Origin: Homalodisca vitripennis
Taxonomy: Eukaryota; Arthropoda; Insecta; Hemiptera; Cicadellidae
Assembly: GCF_021130785.1 (NCBI RefSeq)
Contig: NW_025777508.1
Location: 1 to 64,000, forward strand
DNA length: 64,000 nucleotides
Direction of reading: 5' to 3'
Shown: positions 1-17,900 of the stretch, piece by piece
How the letters are laid out: every line of letters begins with the position of its first letter
Numbering within the stretch: position 1 is the stretch's first letter
The notes under the pieces: generated by a model
Told to the model about the DNA's origin: nothing
The model's database searches: none
The model's input: the letters and a program-made list of their open reading frames with translations, nothing else
Translations under genes and position numbers: made by a program

Positions 1-99
1 ATATTAACATTAGTGGGTTTGCTCCAATGGAGACACCCTATAACATAATACAGTTAACAGAAAATAAACAATAAAATTAGTTACTTGACAAACAATGTA

Positions 100-2860
100 A
101 GTTTCAAATTATAATAAAATGTCTTGAACAAGACGTGCTTTCAGTCTTCTGTTGACAGTTCTTTGGCCAATGTTAAAATGGACAGCACCTGTTGATTGGT
201 CCAGAGTTTCTAGAAATGTAGCACTTAGTTTTCGGATGTAGTCACAGATGGTCGGAATTTCTAATTCATTATGAATCTGTCGGTTTCTAACAAACCATGG
301 AGAATTTGTTGCTATTCTCAAAAACTTGTTTTGGAATACTTGAAGTTTGTTCATTTTTTGATTTATGGAGGCTAAGGACCCCAAAACTGGACAAGCATAA
401 GTTAAGAGGGGTCTGAATATTCCTTGGTAGATTTAAAAGAGCGCATTTAAGTTTAAGAGATGGATCTTCTATTGATAATTGGGTACATTTGTTGCCAATC
501 TTGTGTTTGCTTGATTTAATTTTGAATTTATGTGCTGTTTATAAGTAAGTTTAGAGTCTAATAAGACACCCAAATATTTAACAGTTCTGTCATTTTCATT
601 CCATGGTATGATGTTATCTTGAATTTCTATATTCCTTAAGGGATTGAATTTTCTTAGCGAAAAATATTTTCGCTTCACATTTTAGAGGGTTTTTAAGTGC
701 GATTTTCCAATTAACGAACCAATCCAACAGTAGGTCTGTATCAGTCTGAAGCATGTCAACTGCTGTGTCAATGTCTTGATGTTGGGAAATCAAGGCAGTG
801 TCATCAGCGAAAAGAGCAAGCGTAGAATGAGCTGGAATGGGTAGGTCATGCATGAACATATTAAACAGGATAGGTCCTAAAATTGAGCCTTGTGGCACAC
901 CAGCCCGGATCTGTCGAACAGTGGAATGAGTAGAATTTATTTTTACTGAAAAAGTCCGGTTTTCTAAAAATGATTCGATTGATGTTTTGCAAGTAATTTG
1001 GAAGTCCAGTTTGAAATAGCTTATACAGAAGGCCTTTGTGCCATACTTTGTCCAAAGGCCTGAGCAACATCCAGAAAACAAAGCAGCAGAGTGTCTTTTA
1101 TTTTCAAACCCTTGCACTATTGTTTGTGTTAACCTCGCAAGTTGCTGCGTAGTAGAATGTTTTGCCCTAAAACCGAATTGGTGGGGAGGAATACATTGAG
1201 CATCTTCAATGAATCTGCATAGTCTCTTCTGTATTAGCTTTTCAAATACTTTTGCCAGAGTGGGTAGTAGGCTGATGGGTCTGTAACAAGAGGGATTTTC
1301 TAACAGGCCTTACCGGGCTTGTGGATAACAATAACTTCAGCATGTTTCCTAGGATTTAGGAAAGCTAACCATAGTAACCAACGTGTAGGCATGCATTAAA
1401 TAAAGTTTTTAATAGCTGATGGGCTGTTGGCGGGAGTTCCTTTAATATTAAGTTTGTTATCAAGTCATTACCCAGGAGCTTTTCTCAACGGTAGGTATTG
1501 GATAAACATTTCTAATTTCAGATGTTGAGATATACTGAGTGGGAAGCTCAGCAGATAAGATTGTGCTATTTAAAAACCTGTTGACTTCATCTTCAGTTTG
1601 CAAATTAACAGTAGGGTTAGGGGAAAAAGCATTTTCAAAATAATTCGCAAAAACCTCACATTTTTCAGAGTCACTCTGGTACGTCTCCTGGCCTTGTTGA
1701 AGGGGAGGGATCGTAGAAGGCGTTCTGAGAATTCTTTTGGTTGCCAGCCACATTGAACTATCGCCTGGGTTTATTTCCACTCAAATATTTCTGATAGTCA
1801 TTAATTTTGAAAATATCTAATTCTGATTTTTATTTTCCTGATGAGCCTGTTAAGCTGCATGCGATCTTCTGGATGCCTGTGTCTCTGCCACCGTCTCCTA
1901 AAAACATGTTTTTCTTTAATTAAATTAAGAATTCTTTGCGGAGGGCGATTAGGACAAAACATGGTTTGTGATTGTTTTGCGACTGCTTTTTTAAACCGAA
2001 TTTTTTTAATCAGCTCAGTGAATTGTAGTACACAGTTGTCAATATCTTCGAAAGATTGTAAAACAATTCGGCAAGATAATATTAGTTTTCTAATTCGTTA
2101 TGAAATTACAGCCCAGTCAACTTTACCATTTATTAGTTTCAATGGAGGATTGGTTAAAATCGGGTTTAATTGAAAAAGTTACAATTACTGGTAAGTGGTC
2201 AGACGTTAACTCGCATAAGGTTTGCTGTACTATCGGTTCATTGAAATTAATTAAACAAAACAATATCTAATATGTCAGGTTGCTGGTTTCTCTGCCACGG
2301 ATAAAATGTTGGTTCTACAGGAGCAGATATATTAATAGTTGTACGCATCAAGTAGTTCATTCAATTTATTACCCTTTGGGTTATTAGTGCGACATCCCAT
2401 AAAGTGGTTTTTTACTGTTTAGATCTCCCATTAAAATAGTAGGACTATTATTATAGAGAATCCTATTAAAATCTTCATCAACAAAACGTTTGTTAGGAGG
2501 TAAGTATGCTGATACTAATGAAAAGTTGAGTCCATTTTGTAAAATTATTTTTATGGAAACAGCTTCTAAACTTTGTAACTGGGGAGCAAGAAATTCGTGG
2601 TGTTTTATGTTTCTTTTGATCAAAATTGCGACACCCCCAGAGGCATGAGGAGCCACTCGGTCCTGTCTGTAAATAGAATAGCCACTTATTTTAAAATTTA
2701 TCATTGGGCAGGAAGTGAGTTTCAGTGGACACATGCAACATCTATATTATGTACTTACTAGGAAATCTGTAAAGAGATGTTTTTTTTGTCTTTCAAGCCA
2801 TTGGCATTCCAATTGAGAACAATTAAGTTTTTAAATTGTGTTCAACATTAATAACTGCTA
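100..2860 (-). mobile_element. Decayed Jockey-like non-LTR retrotransposon (LINE), ORF2 remnants
   Basis: Reads right to left. Near 2820-2790 the endonuclease begins (LNWNANGLKDKK), then 2734-2384 continues it, including the GDLN motif. The linker is at 1780-1460. The reverse transcriptase starts near 1370 (IHKPGK, then RPISLLPTLAKVFEKL) and reaches GVPQGSILGP and the catalytic FADD box at 900-800. The C-terminal domain is at 384-109. The IHKPGK and RPISLLP wording is typical of Jockey-clade elements. Several frameshifts and stops separate the pieces, so no functional protein is encoded. I see no gag-type ORF1 upstream of the endonuclease, so the copy is probably 5' truncated near 2860. The exact 3' end is not resolved and may lie within bases 1-100. 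Confidence 0.85.
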
Positions 2861-3129
2861 ATCTAAACTGGCGCAAAAAGTTTCACGAGAAGAGTAGTAA
2901 CTTCTAACCAACTAATACTAACCACAGTTCATCTCTGCTGAACAAGGAGGAATAACTCTTGTCAAATAAAATCCACGGCCTTCCAGATTTCGTTGACCTA
3001 CTCATTGTTTGCTATATGAAGTACAGATTTGTTGTACGAAATATTTAATTCCTGCCATTTAAAACTACGACTTATTTAATCTTATGTGCGCCATCCTCCA
3101 TTATTGCTAGAATACAATGAGACTAAGAT
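2861..3129. other. Spacer between two LINEs, nothing recognised
   Basis: Short stretch between the 5' end of the minus-strand LINE and the first recognisable PHD-like coding of the plus-strand LINE. It probably contains 5' untranslated sequence of one or both. No gene is supported. Confidence 0.4.
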
Positions 3130-8370
<5,241 letters not shown>

Positions 8371-8385
8371 CTCCACACACATGTC

Positions 8386-8638
8386 CTCCTCCGCAGACTA
8401 ATGGTTATAGTCTCGGGTCTCTAACTGAGAGATCACGGATTCGAATCCCGGGGAGGTCCAATCAAATCACATGAATGATGCCCGGGGAGGCAAAGACATG
8501 AATGATACAGTACTTTGCAAAATACCAGTGTAATAATAAATTAGAGTACTTTGCAAACATAAATACCAGTGTAATAAATCAGTGTACATCGAAGCCAGCA
8601 TAGCTTAAAAGCTGAGGCTTAAAAAGATAAAAAAAAAA
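8386..8638 (+). mobile_element. tRNA-derived SINE with target site duplication
   Basis: The head resembles a tRNA. A D-arm-like segment carries an A-box-like core (GACTAATGGTTATAGTC, 8397-8413). An anticodon-like stem-loop follows (GTCTC...GAGAT), then a B-box-like segment (GGATTCGAATCC, near 8440). The T-stem and acceptor pair poorly, so this is not a working tRNA gene. The body contains an internal duplication of AGTACTTTGCAAA...CCAGTGTAATAA (8509-8536 and 8544-8577) and ends in an A-rich tail at 8620-8638. Near-identical flanks (CTCCACACACATGTC at 8371-8385 and CTCACACACAGTC at 8639-8651) look like the target site duplication. Confidence 0.65.
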
Positions 8639-8788
8639 CTCACACACAGTCGGTCTGATTACTCTCATGGGCATCAATGTAAATTCATTATCCAATTAGC
8701 TAAATTGAAAATTGGTTAACCTACAACTTCATAGCTGAATCTCGTCTAGCTATCGGTGCTTACTAGTGTTATCCAGGTTTTGTAGAAC

Positions 8789-8796
8789 TATATAAG
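8789..8796 (+). promoter_or_regulatory. Candidate TATA box of the zinc-finger gene
   Basis: TATATAAG lies 81 bases before the predicted start codon at 8877. A transcript start about 30 bases downstream would give a 5' UTR of roughly 50 nt. The sequence is AT-rich, so a chance match is possible. Confidence 0.35.
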
Positions 8797-8876
8797 AGTG
8801 AGAACATAGGGAAAGAAACTAATCTTTCAAAACAATTTTTGTGCAGATTTACTGTATTGTAAACAAATTTATAGCG

Positions 8877-8917
8877 ATGTCGAATTTCCCTGCTGTAGCC
8901 ACCGTTATTGGAGTGAG
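8877..8917 (+). CDS. Zinc-finger gene, coding exon 1
   Basis: ATG at 8877 in the context ATAGCG-ATG-T opens MSNFPAVATVIGV. The exon ends with two bases (AG) before the donor GTAAAT, phase 2. The next exon supplies the third base. Confidence 0.7.
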
Positions 8918-11900
8918 GTAAATGCGTAATCTAATCATTTACTGTTAGAATATCTTAGAATTATCTGTTAGACATCAAAATTAGCCTGCGAATTTAATAA
9001 AATGCAATGTAATAAAAGTGTGCAGAAAAAACAAATTTATTAAGTACCTAACCTATTTAAAAATTATCAATCTAATTATAATAGTTTCTTTATGATTGAT
9101 TGATTAAACTATATACTAGAAAATCCACTATAGACTATTTTTTTTAATAAGTTTAGCCTTTAATTTGGGGTAGTGTATAGCTGGGCCAAGTAATCTGAGA
9201 GGGTGGCCAAAGCCATCCACAAAATATTGACCTCACCTATACACTCTAATTCTGTGGTTAATTTTTTAAAACTGAATTGGTAATTGGGTAGCTATATGAT
9301 AAAAGGCGGGGGTGGCAAATCATGAATTTGACGTTATCAACGTATTCTGCTCACCCTCCTGAACAAAAAATATAGTAGGGGAGACCGGGGCACTATTGGA
9401 CGTAATTTCATGTTTCACTTTATGCATTTTTCTAATTATGAAAACTGTTAGTTAAAAAATTTTAGTTTTTTGCCTTGTGTTTAGTTGGTCTTCTAGAACC
9501 CCACAACAAATTTTCTAGATAATTTGAGCACCCTTTTACGTGGATTATTTTTTTTTTATAAACCTCTACATTTTGTCCAAATTTGCCCCGTCGGGGGCAG
9601 TTTTGGACAAAATGATTTTTTATTGGGGCACAATTGGACAGTGCTAAAAATTGGTTTAATTGGACATAAAAATAACTCATTTATAGGTTTCAAACATCAT
9701 CTATATTTAAGTAAACATATATACAAAACTTTATAACTGAAAAAAACAGAAGACACACGTAAAAAAACTATTTGAAATTAAAAGTAGTCAAATTTTCCTT
9801 GAAAACAAAGCAGTTTGCTGCTCTGGATGTCCCACCAATTATATCTGGTTGTCGCAGCTTGAACTCGATGTCTTTGGTTTCGACAAAGCTGACTTCAACA
9901 TTTTCTGGGAAGTAAAACTTGTAAGAGTTTTGGTTTCTTTTTGAGAAATTTCACACTGAAACCATCAGTCACATGCTCCTCTATTTGGCCAATAAAGTGG
10001 TAGATGGCCTTCTTAGAAGCAAACTTTGTCAGTATGAAGTCATTTGTGGCATAGTTTTTATCAGGAAGGTAATCAAACAGTTCTTCTTCATCCTCAGAAA
10101 AGTCTTCAGGACTAAGGCCTCCATCGTCTAGTTTTATTTGTATCTCATCTTCGTTGCTAGATGAGTCATCTTGATACAGCTTTCTACAGGCCCCCTCAGT
10201 TTTTTTTCTTCTTACTTTCCTTTTTTACTGCCCTCTCTTGTTTTCTTTTTTCCACCAACATTTTCTTATGTTCTTTTTCTTTTAACTCTGCTACAAGAGC
10301 ATCTTTCTCTGGAGTATCAGTCAGAATTCGCGAACGACCTTTTTTTCGGCCTCGCCTTTCCTTTCCCTTAGGAACGTATTTGGGGTAAGGCATTGACATC
10401 CTCTGGAGTAAGCGTCAATGTAGTAGGTCTTTTAACATTTACTGGTTGTGGCGTTGATGGGCCAGGTACATTCGGGTCAATAGTTGGCTTGTTTGATGAT
10501 TGTGAGCCTTGTGGGTCGTCAGAGCTTTGGCTATTTTCCATCAACGGAAAGTCACATGACGTACCAGGCACTGGATTATGGTTTGTTGGTTTCTTCTACT
10601 TGCGATGACATAACACGGTCAGTCACACTGGCACCCTTGAAAATCATTGTCAGTGAACACACTGCGGCTGAGTGGATAGATTCCAGCTTTACGAAAATCC
10701 ACTTTTGATGTTAGATGCAGTGAAAGATTCAACAAATGGTTTAGCAGTAAGCTGAGCAATTTCTCGAATTGTTAATCGTATGACCAGGATGTTGAGATAG
10801 CCAGAGATTGAATTCAGAACGTAAGCGCCTTTTAAACGGACTAAAAACTGCTACATCCAGCGGCTGACTTTTGTGCGTTGTGTGTGGATGGCTAGTGATC
10901 ATATGTATGCCATGATCTCTGCTGTACATCACCACATCCAAGCCAATGTGGGACTCATGATTATCCAGGGTTAAAACCACGGGGTTTTCTTTAGAACATT
11001 TTGTGGCCTTTTGGATATGTTTAAGCGTCTCTAAAAAGAGAGCTGATGTCATCCAAACCAGAATCAGAATAAAGAGTTTTGCTTCCTTCAGGTGCCCCAA
11101 TCATGTAGGCAAAGTTTGGGCGTTTTTCTGGGGAAAATGTAAATTGGTGGCAAGTAAGTCCCATCGGCGCATATGACGGCACAGAAAGTTATTTGCTCCC
11201 CCTCTCTCCTGATACGACTTGGCCCACCTGTTTTGTTCCCCTTGCTGCAATCACTTTTGGCGCCTCCAGCACAGTACTTATTCCACTCTCGTTCTAAATT
11301 TAAAATTCTTGACGGAGGAACTTCTACTTTTGCGAACAAAGCTTCTAGGTTGTCAAAATACGTTCCCACGTTGTGTTTATTAAAGCTAGTGTTTCCTGGA
11401 CAGACTAGTCTTTTCTGCTTGGCGAAGTGAAAAGTCCTTGATGTCTCTTCATAAAATGGTTTAGCCATTCTTCTCCTGATAAGCCTGTAGTACGCCATTT
11501 AGCAGGTATGCGTTGATCGAGATTCAAAGCCAAGGCATATTTGAAGGCTAATTCCCTGGCCATCATGTAAGTTAGGCCATAGTTCATTCTGGACCTTTCA
11601 ATGCAATAGTCTGCAATTTTTTGTTCTTGTTCAGGTGTAAATACTTGTCTTTGAGAGTATTTAGTGTTATAAACAGGGGCCATATCTTCTATAGTAACCT
11701 CTTTTACTGGCTGGGTGCTCATCTTCAAACCTCTTGAAATAAAGTTACATTTTCATTGCCCACAGGCTCATTGACATGATCCTCATTGTTAAGCTCATCA
11801 ACTCCATTACCATTGTTAGGCTCATTAGCTATAAGACTATTCTCATTGTTGACTTCCTTTTGCTTTACTTTGTTGAGTCTGAAATGTGAGGGTCGACTTT

Positions 11901-14900
11901 TTAAGCCCATGGGCTTCGGCAGCTTCTCTAATGGATCGGTAGTTACCATTTCTATAGTCATTTAATGCCGCTACTATAGATTCTTCAGAAATATTAGCCC
12001 TGTCTGTTTTTCTTTATATACTTCCCTAACCATCTTTAACCTGGAAAAAACAAAAAACAGTATGTAGCAATGACAAAACATAAAATAATGTTTTGTCCAA
12101 TTGTGCCCCATACTTTTGTCCAAAACTGCCCCGAGGTAGGTTAAGATATAAAAAATTGGAAGATTACAGAAAGGAAGTGACATAACCTCAAAATGAATGA
12201 ATTCATTGCATAGTCAGTTAAACTAACAATTTCAAAATAATAGACACAATTGTTTCAGGATAATACTTACTGTGAAAGAGATAAGTTTGTGAATATGCAA
12301 AATCACTTCATTTTGGGTAAAAAACATAAAATATGAACTCAATTTCTAAGAAGATGTGCCACAATAACCAAACTTTCCACAGTGAAATGTGACCGTCTCA
12401 GGCATACCAAAATGGGAAATTGAAGGGAGACAAAAATTTCCCTCTAGCTATAAAAGGCATTGTCCAATAGTGCCCCCAGTCCAATAGTGCCCCGGTCTCC
12501 CCTATAGGGGGGTGCAAATGACAAATAACATGATTTTAGGGGGTATATTCATAAGTAGTTAAGTTTCTAATGTTTTAATGTTCAGTTTGTGTGTTTGTGT
12601 CTGGATAATCTGTTTACTTGAATATTATCTGCGGTCAGGACTGATAGCAGCGTGATAACATATCTGTTATCTGAGTTCTCCGGAGCATGTTCGTTCTCGT
12701 GTTCAGTAGGTTGGATTGAGTGTGCGTTACAATTATGATTCAACCATCCACTAGTTCGACCAACCCTAGTGAATTGTGTGTGTCAGAGTGTTTAGTAGGG
12801 CACGTAAAGAGTTTACGTTTTAACCGAAACGAAATTATTTCCTTTTTAATTGAACATGGAATTTTTAATAATGAGTGTATTTGTTCGTCGTGCGGTCGTG
12901 TGTTGTTTTTAAAACCGGGAGACTTTGTTGTTTCGTTGCAATAGGAAAATTAGAAAAAGTACGTTAGTAAAAAAAAGTTTTTAAATGTTGCAATTTTTAA
13001 AAATCCACTTTTTTGTTGCTGCTGCTCAGCTATATCCGCCAACACACTAATGGTAAGTGTTCTCTGTTAATATCCATCTATATATTTATGTTAGAGTATT
13101 TCATGATTTATTAAGTTTTTTCACTTTACATAATTGCCTTTGCATTACATTTCAATTTATATTTCTGATCAGTCCCTCTAGAATTTGATATTTTACTGAT
13201 GGTACTATCTCGAGGGATGTTTTTCTTTCATTGACATCAGCGCGGGCTTCGGCAGCACCTTTGGTGCTGTTGAAACCCGCGCTGATGGCCGGAGGCACTC
13301 GTCTCATTTCGATAACAAGTAATTAATTTGTAGCTCGAAATTAAGAAAAAACATTGTTCATTTGGATCAAAATACTGTTCATTTTTGTATTATTTTTCAT
13401 TTACGTTTGTAAAGATGGCGGCGCAACCGATGGCGTCATCACGAGGTTGAATCATGGTCACAAAAGGTCACGTTACGCTAGACGTGGATGTAGAACATGG
13501 AAATATTACTCCGCATGTGAATAGTTGTTTAATTTTTGTGTTCTAGAACTTCGTTATTTCTCATTTCCACCCCATCAAACCTTATGCTTTTTTTGTTCTA
13601 TGGCACGATTCCAATAAGTTAATAATGCAAAACTCGTATTTTTCCGCTCCGGCCATTAATATGATAATTACGGGTAATTGTTAAAATAATGGCAGGAGCG
13701 GCAAAATACGAGTTTTGCATTATTAACTTATTGGAATCGTCGTACAGAACAAAACAATATAAGATTTGACGGGGTGCAAATGAGAAAAACGAAGTTGTAA
13801 AACATAAAAAATGGAAAAAACTGTTCATGCACGGAGCAATATTTCCATGTTGTACAGCCACTTCGGGCGTCATGTGACCTGTGACCATGATTCAACCTCG
13901 TGATAACGTCATCGGATGCCGGCGCCATCTTTGCAAACGTAAATAAAAAATAATACTGAAATGAGCAGAATTTTTACAATCTATTCTTAATTTCGAGCTA
14001 CTAATTAATTAGTTATTATCGGGTTGAGACGTGTGTCTCCAGCCATAACCTCGAGCTGCGGCAGCACCTGCTGCCCCGTGCTGATGTCAACGAAAGAAAA
14101 AACATCCCTCGAGATAGTACCTATCAGTAAAAATATCAAATTCTAGAGTGGGCTGATCATAAATATAAATTTAATTGTAATACCAAGGCAATTATGTACA
14201 GTGTAAAAAACTTAATAAATCAAGAAAACCCCAAATATAAATATATAAATGGACATTAATAGAGAACACTTACCACTTGTGTGTTCCACAGAATGCGCAG
14301 AATGCCAAACTCCAATGAAATATAGCGTTGTCTCGCTGGCTTTAAATGCAACAATATGGTCACCAAACCAAAATATGTCTCTATGTTCTAAGCGTATTCT
14401 TTCAAAACAGGAACCTGCCCGGGCCGATTTAAAAAAAATTACAACAGTCAAAACTTTTTTTACTACTTTTACGAATTTTTCTGTCACTACGAAACATCGA
14501 AGTCTCCCAGTTTAAAAACAATACGCGACCGTTACGACAAACAAATTCACCTATTATAAAAAATTCTATGTTCTATTTAAGAGGAACTAATCTCCTGTCC
14601 TGAGGAAACGTAGGCTCTTAACATGCCCCAGAAAAATACTCCAACACACACAATTCACTACGATTCGTTGAACTAGTGGATGGTTGATCCATGATTGTCA
14701 CACACTCACTCGATACAACCTACAGTATACAATATCTTGTGAAAGCACTAACTTCTGCCCTGAAGCGCTCAGATAAACAAATACGCTATCAGTTCCAGCC
14801 GCAGATAATATTTACAGATATCCAGACACAGCACACAAACAGTACATTAAAATATTAAAAAACTTAACTATTTATGAATATACCCTCTAAAACCATGTTA

Positions 14901-17900
14901 TTTATCATTTGCTCCCCCTAAAACCATATATATTTTTGTTCAGGAGAATGAGCAGAATATGTTGATAACATCAAATTCGCTATTTGCCAGGTCAGCCCTT
15001 AACTTTATAGTTTTCACTGAATTATCAGAGCAACTTTTATTTGAATATACCCACGAGATAACTGAATAAATCAGTAAATATTCCAGTTTTTGCCTCTTGG
15101 GTCATGAGAAATCGAAGGTCTCTAAGAGAAAGCTCAATGTTCTTGAAAAAAACATCCCCTTTCCCCCGCCCACCTACCATGTGACCAGCTGACCCGCTTG
15201 CACAGATCCCTTGGCCCATCTGTACACCTGGGATCAACAAAGAGGATAGTTGGGATTCAGCCAACCATTGTTTGTATATACTGTACAACCTACTTAAAAA
15301 CTTCGTCTGGTAACTTTTGTTGACATCAAAATATCAATTTCCTGTTCTAAAATAACACACGGTCACATAAATAACTCACACTCTCACTTTGAAAAGCAAT
15401 GATAAATGAGAAATTCTCTAAATTAATTTAATATTATTAAAAGTATTTATATAATATATTTAAAGTATTAATTTAAAATTAATTAATACTTTTAAACTCC
15501 TCACGTGGATCCTACTCAAACACATAAGAACACAATTTTCCAAATTAAATGACTGTATGGAACACGTGGTAGTTGAGTAATGGACACCATGGTTATCCAC
15601 AAGGCACTAATAACAATGTATGATAATGGATTTCTAACCACTGAACGCTTCCCCAGGAGGGCTACGTTCTTTTTGACAGTACCTTATTGGAATTCCTAAA
15701 GTAAGCAACAGAACAAACTATGCAATTAATATTTTTTAATAAATAGCCCACTCCAACTCAAAAGAGTTGGTTATGATGAAATTACACTGCAGTCAGGAAG
15801 CATTGAAATTACAGATAATTTGGTTTTTATGCAATTTTTGCTTTCTTTATTTGTCTTATTTTGTGTATAATTTGTTGATATTAAATATGTATTCAAATGT
15901 CATTATTGCAGTGTTTGGACAGGTAGAGGTCTACTCTATTTTTTATTATTATTTACCTTTTTCAGTAAAGAAGTAGCAGAAAGTGGGCCGTTGTTGGCGA
16001 CTCTCGCGATAGATCCAAGCATTATAGGAGCCCAACCACACCCTGCAGAACCAGTAGAAATAAAAACTGGAGACCCTGTGTCACAAGCAGTAGTTGACAA
16101 CATTATTGGGAAGCTTCCAACAAAAAAAGAACCGGTAAGGCATTGTAAATTACCAGTCTAGGATACGAATAGAAAAGTGCTTTAAATGTAGTGGATATGT
16201 GTTTGCGTTAGCTGGACGCCTGTGTATTAGGTGATACAAAAAATATAAAATGAGGGTGAAATAAAGGCGGTTTGATTCTTGATAGTTTTGTATTTTTGTG
16301 TTAAAATAAAAGTAGGAGTAATGACGATTTACATAGGCAAGCATTTACTCTTCAGACAACTATTTGGAAGATTATGCTTACTTGAATGTATATAAACAAT
16401 AATTATTGTGCCGAATTGACAATAGGCAGTCAAGTAAAGTATTTCTGTCATAAGTTATAAAATAATTTTACCCTTTACTTGAGCACATGGCCATTTTCAG
16501 TGAAGAGAAGAAAATGTTACAGTTTAAAGTAGAGATTTGTGTCTGCTTATAAAGGTGTTGCAGTATTCATGTTCTGTTATTCTATAGAAAAATTTATTTT
16601 GTGAATTTTCAAACCTGTTCTTGTTAAAATAAAACCAAAGGGTTTTAAGCATAGCTTATTTATATTGCTTTATGTAGACTGAACCTATTCTTTTGTGTAC
16701 AGTTAATTTAACTTTAATTTGAAAACTTTTAGTATTATAAAGGTGCATTATATAAAATTGATCTGAGATTAAATATTCTTCTCTTCTCTTTCTGTCAGGT
16801 ACTGTTGCGGTGTGACATCTGCAATATCATTGTATCTAGCCAAGAAATATTGGAGACCCACTATGCTGGAGCAAAACATGCCAGGAAGGTTAGTGTTAGT
16901 GAGCTTTTGTTCTACACTATCTATCCAGGCCACAAATTAAATAGAAAGAACCACCATCTATCACTCAATCAAAAGCATACGTTTAGTACTGGTTTGCTTT
17001 TGTAGCCTACGCATAAAATCCTATTTAAACAAGGGATCAATTCATGTCCCTGTTATAGATATCAGTGTAAAACTTCTCATGTCACTCAGATGTGAGTTTA
17101 TTAAAAGCATTAAATTGTTGATTTCGAAACGCAAAACGTAATTAATTAATTATATTTTTATGAATACAAATTTGAAGTGATAAATTATTATTCTCTTTGC
17201 TTACTCTCATAGCAATTTTATATTCAGTTGGACTAGGTCCCAACAATCATCCTCCATAGTTTTCTGTCTTTTGCCACCTGTATAGTATGGTAGCACTATT
17301 TGATGTCTACTTTTCCTTTTCCCAGAATTTATGTGTTCTTCCATCAGGCTTGCTAAGTCCTATTTCCTTCTCTAATTAATTTTTACATCACATATTCATG
17401 CCATCAATGTTTCAATAAGAAAGTGTTCAAGATCTCACAAGATCCCATTGTTTCACTAATAATCCATTGTATAACTGTATGTCACACTGTTATTAAGTAA
17501 TGGCTTGAACCATAGAATAAAACTATTTTAAAATAATTTAGGAAGCTGACAATGCAATTCTTATTTTTTCTGCTATATCAGTTAATATAAGCTTAAAACT
17601 GTTCAATTGATAAAATGTCATTACATTTAATTTGTACTTTTTTGAAAGTTAAAGTCCATCACAAAAATATACCAGGTTTTTTAAAGTGATCCAATAGCTA
17701 ACTTTTTAATTACACAACTTAGCACCACACTTTAAATTTGGAACTTGCTCAATTTTAAGTTTCACTCAGGAATACACTTTCAAATTTTTTGAAGAAGGCC
17801 GCCATTTTCCAATATGGCGGCCAACTTTAAAATCTGTTATGGAACACCCTGTATTTTATGTTGTTTTTAGATTCTACTCTACAAAATAAGACATTTTTGC

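Larger units (their letters stand above)
9309..14987. mobile_element. Large palindromic (fold-back) DNA transposon, split by a pogo-like insertion
   Basis: The outer ends match in inverted orientation: TGGCAAATC...AATTTGACGTTATCAAC from 9311, and its complement ending near 14985. After removing the insertion at 9378-12502, the left arm (9309-9377 plus 12505-13651) matches the complement of the right arm (13695-14987). Identity is high at the ends and centre and looser between. The centre is a near-perfect 46-bp stem (13606-13651 with 13695-13740). Each arm carries the start of the same gene, opening with a QPSTSSTN peptide, with a donor-like GTAAGT at 13054 on the left and the mirrored site near 14268 on the right. 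That peptide (ISFLIEHGIFNNECICSSCGRV) loosely resembles the N-terminus of Merlin/ISXO2-like transposases. Both gene starts are broken by stops. No clean target duplication was found. Confidence 0.7.
8918..15965 (+). other. Zinc-finger gene intron 1
   Basis: About 7 kb, dominated by the palindromic transposon and its nested pogo-like element (9309-14987). The remaining flanks (8918-9308 and 14988-15965) are AT-rich with no coding signal. At 15410-15500 there is an AT-rich partly self-complementary stretch. Confidence 0.7.

Noticed and set aside
1841..2173. 110-aa open frame on the plus strand
   Set aside because: It is the reverse of the linker region of the minus-strand LINE and has no independent coding features.
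8386..8465. Functional tRNA gene
   Set aside because: A- and B-box-like parts are present, but T-stem and acceptor pairing is poor and position 33 is not T; flanks and tail show a SINE.
13619..13928. Two small minus-strand open frames at the palindrome centre
   Set aside because: They lie in the inverted-repeat stem, mirror each other's sequence and resemble no protein.
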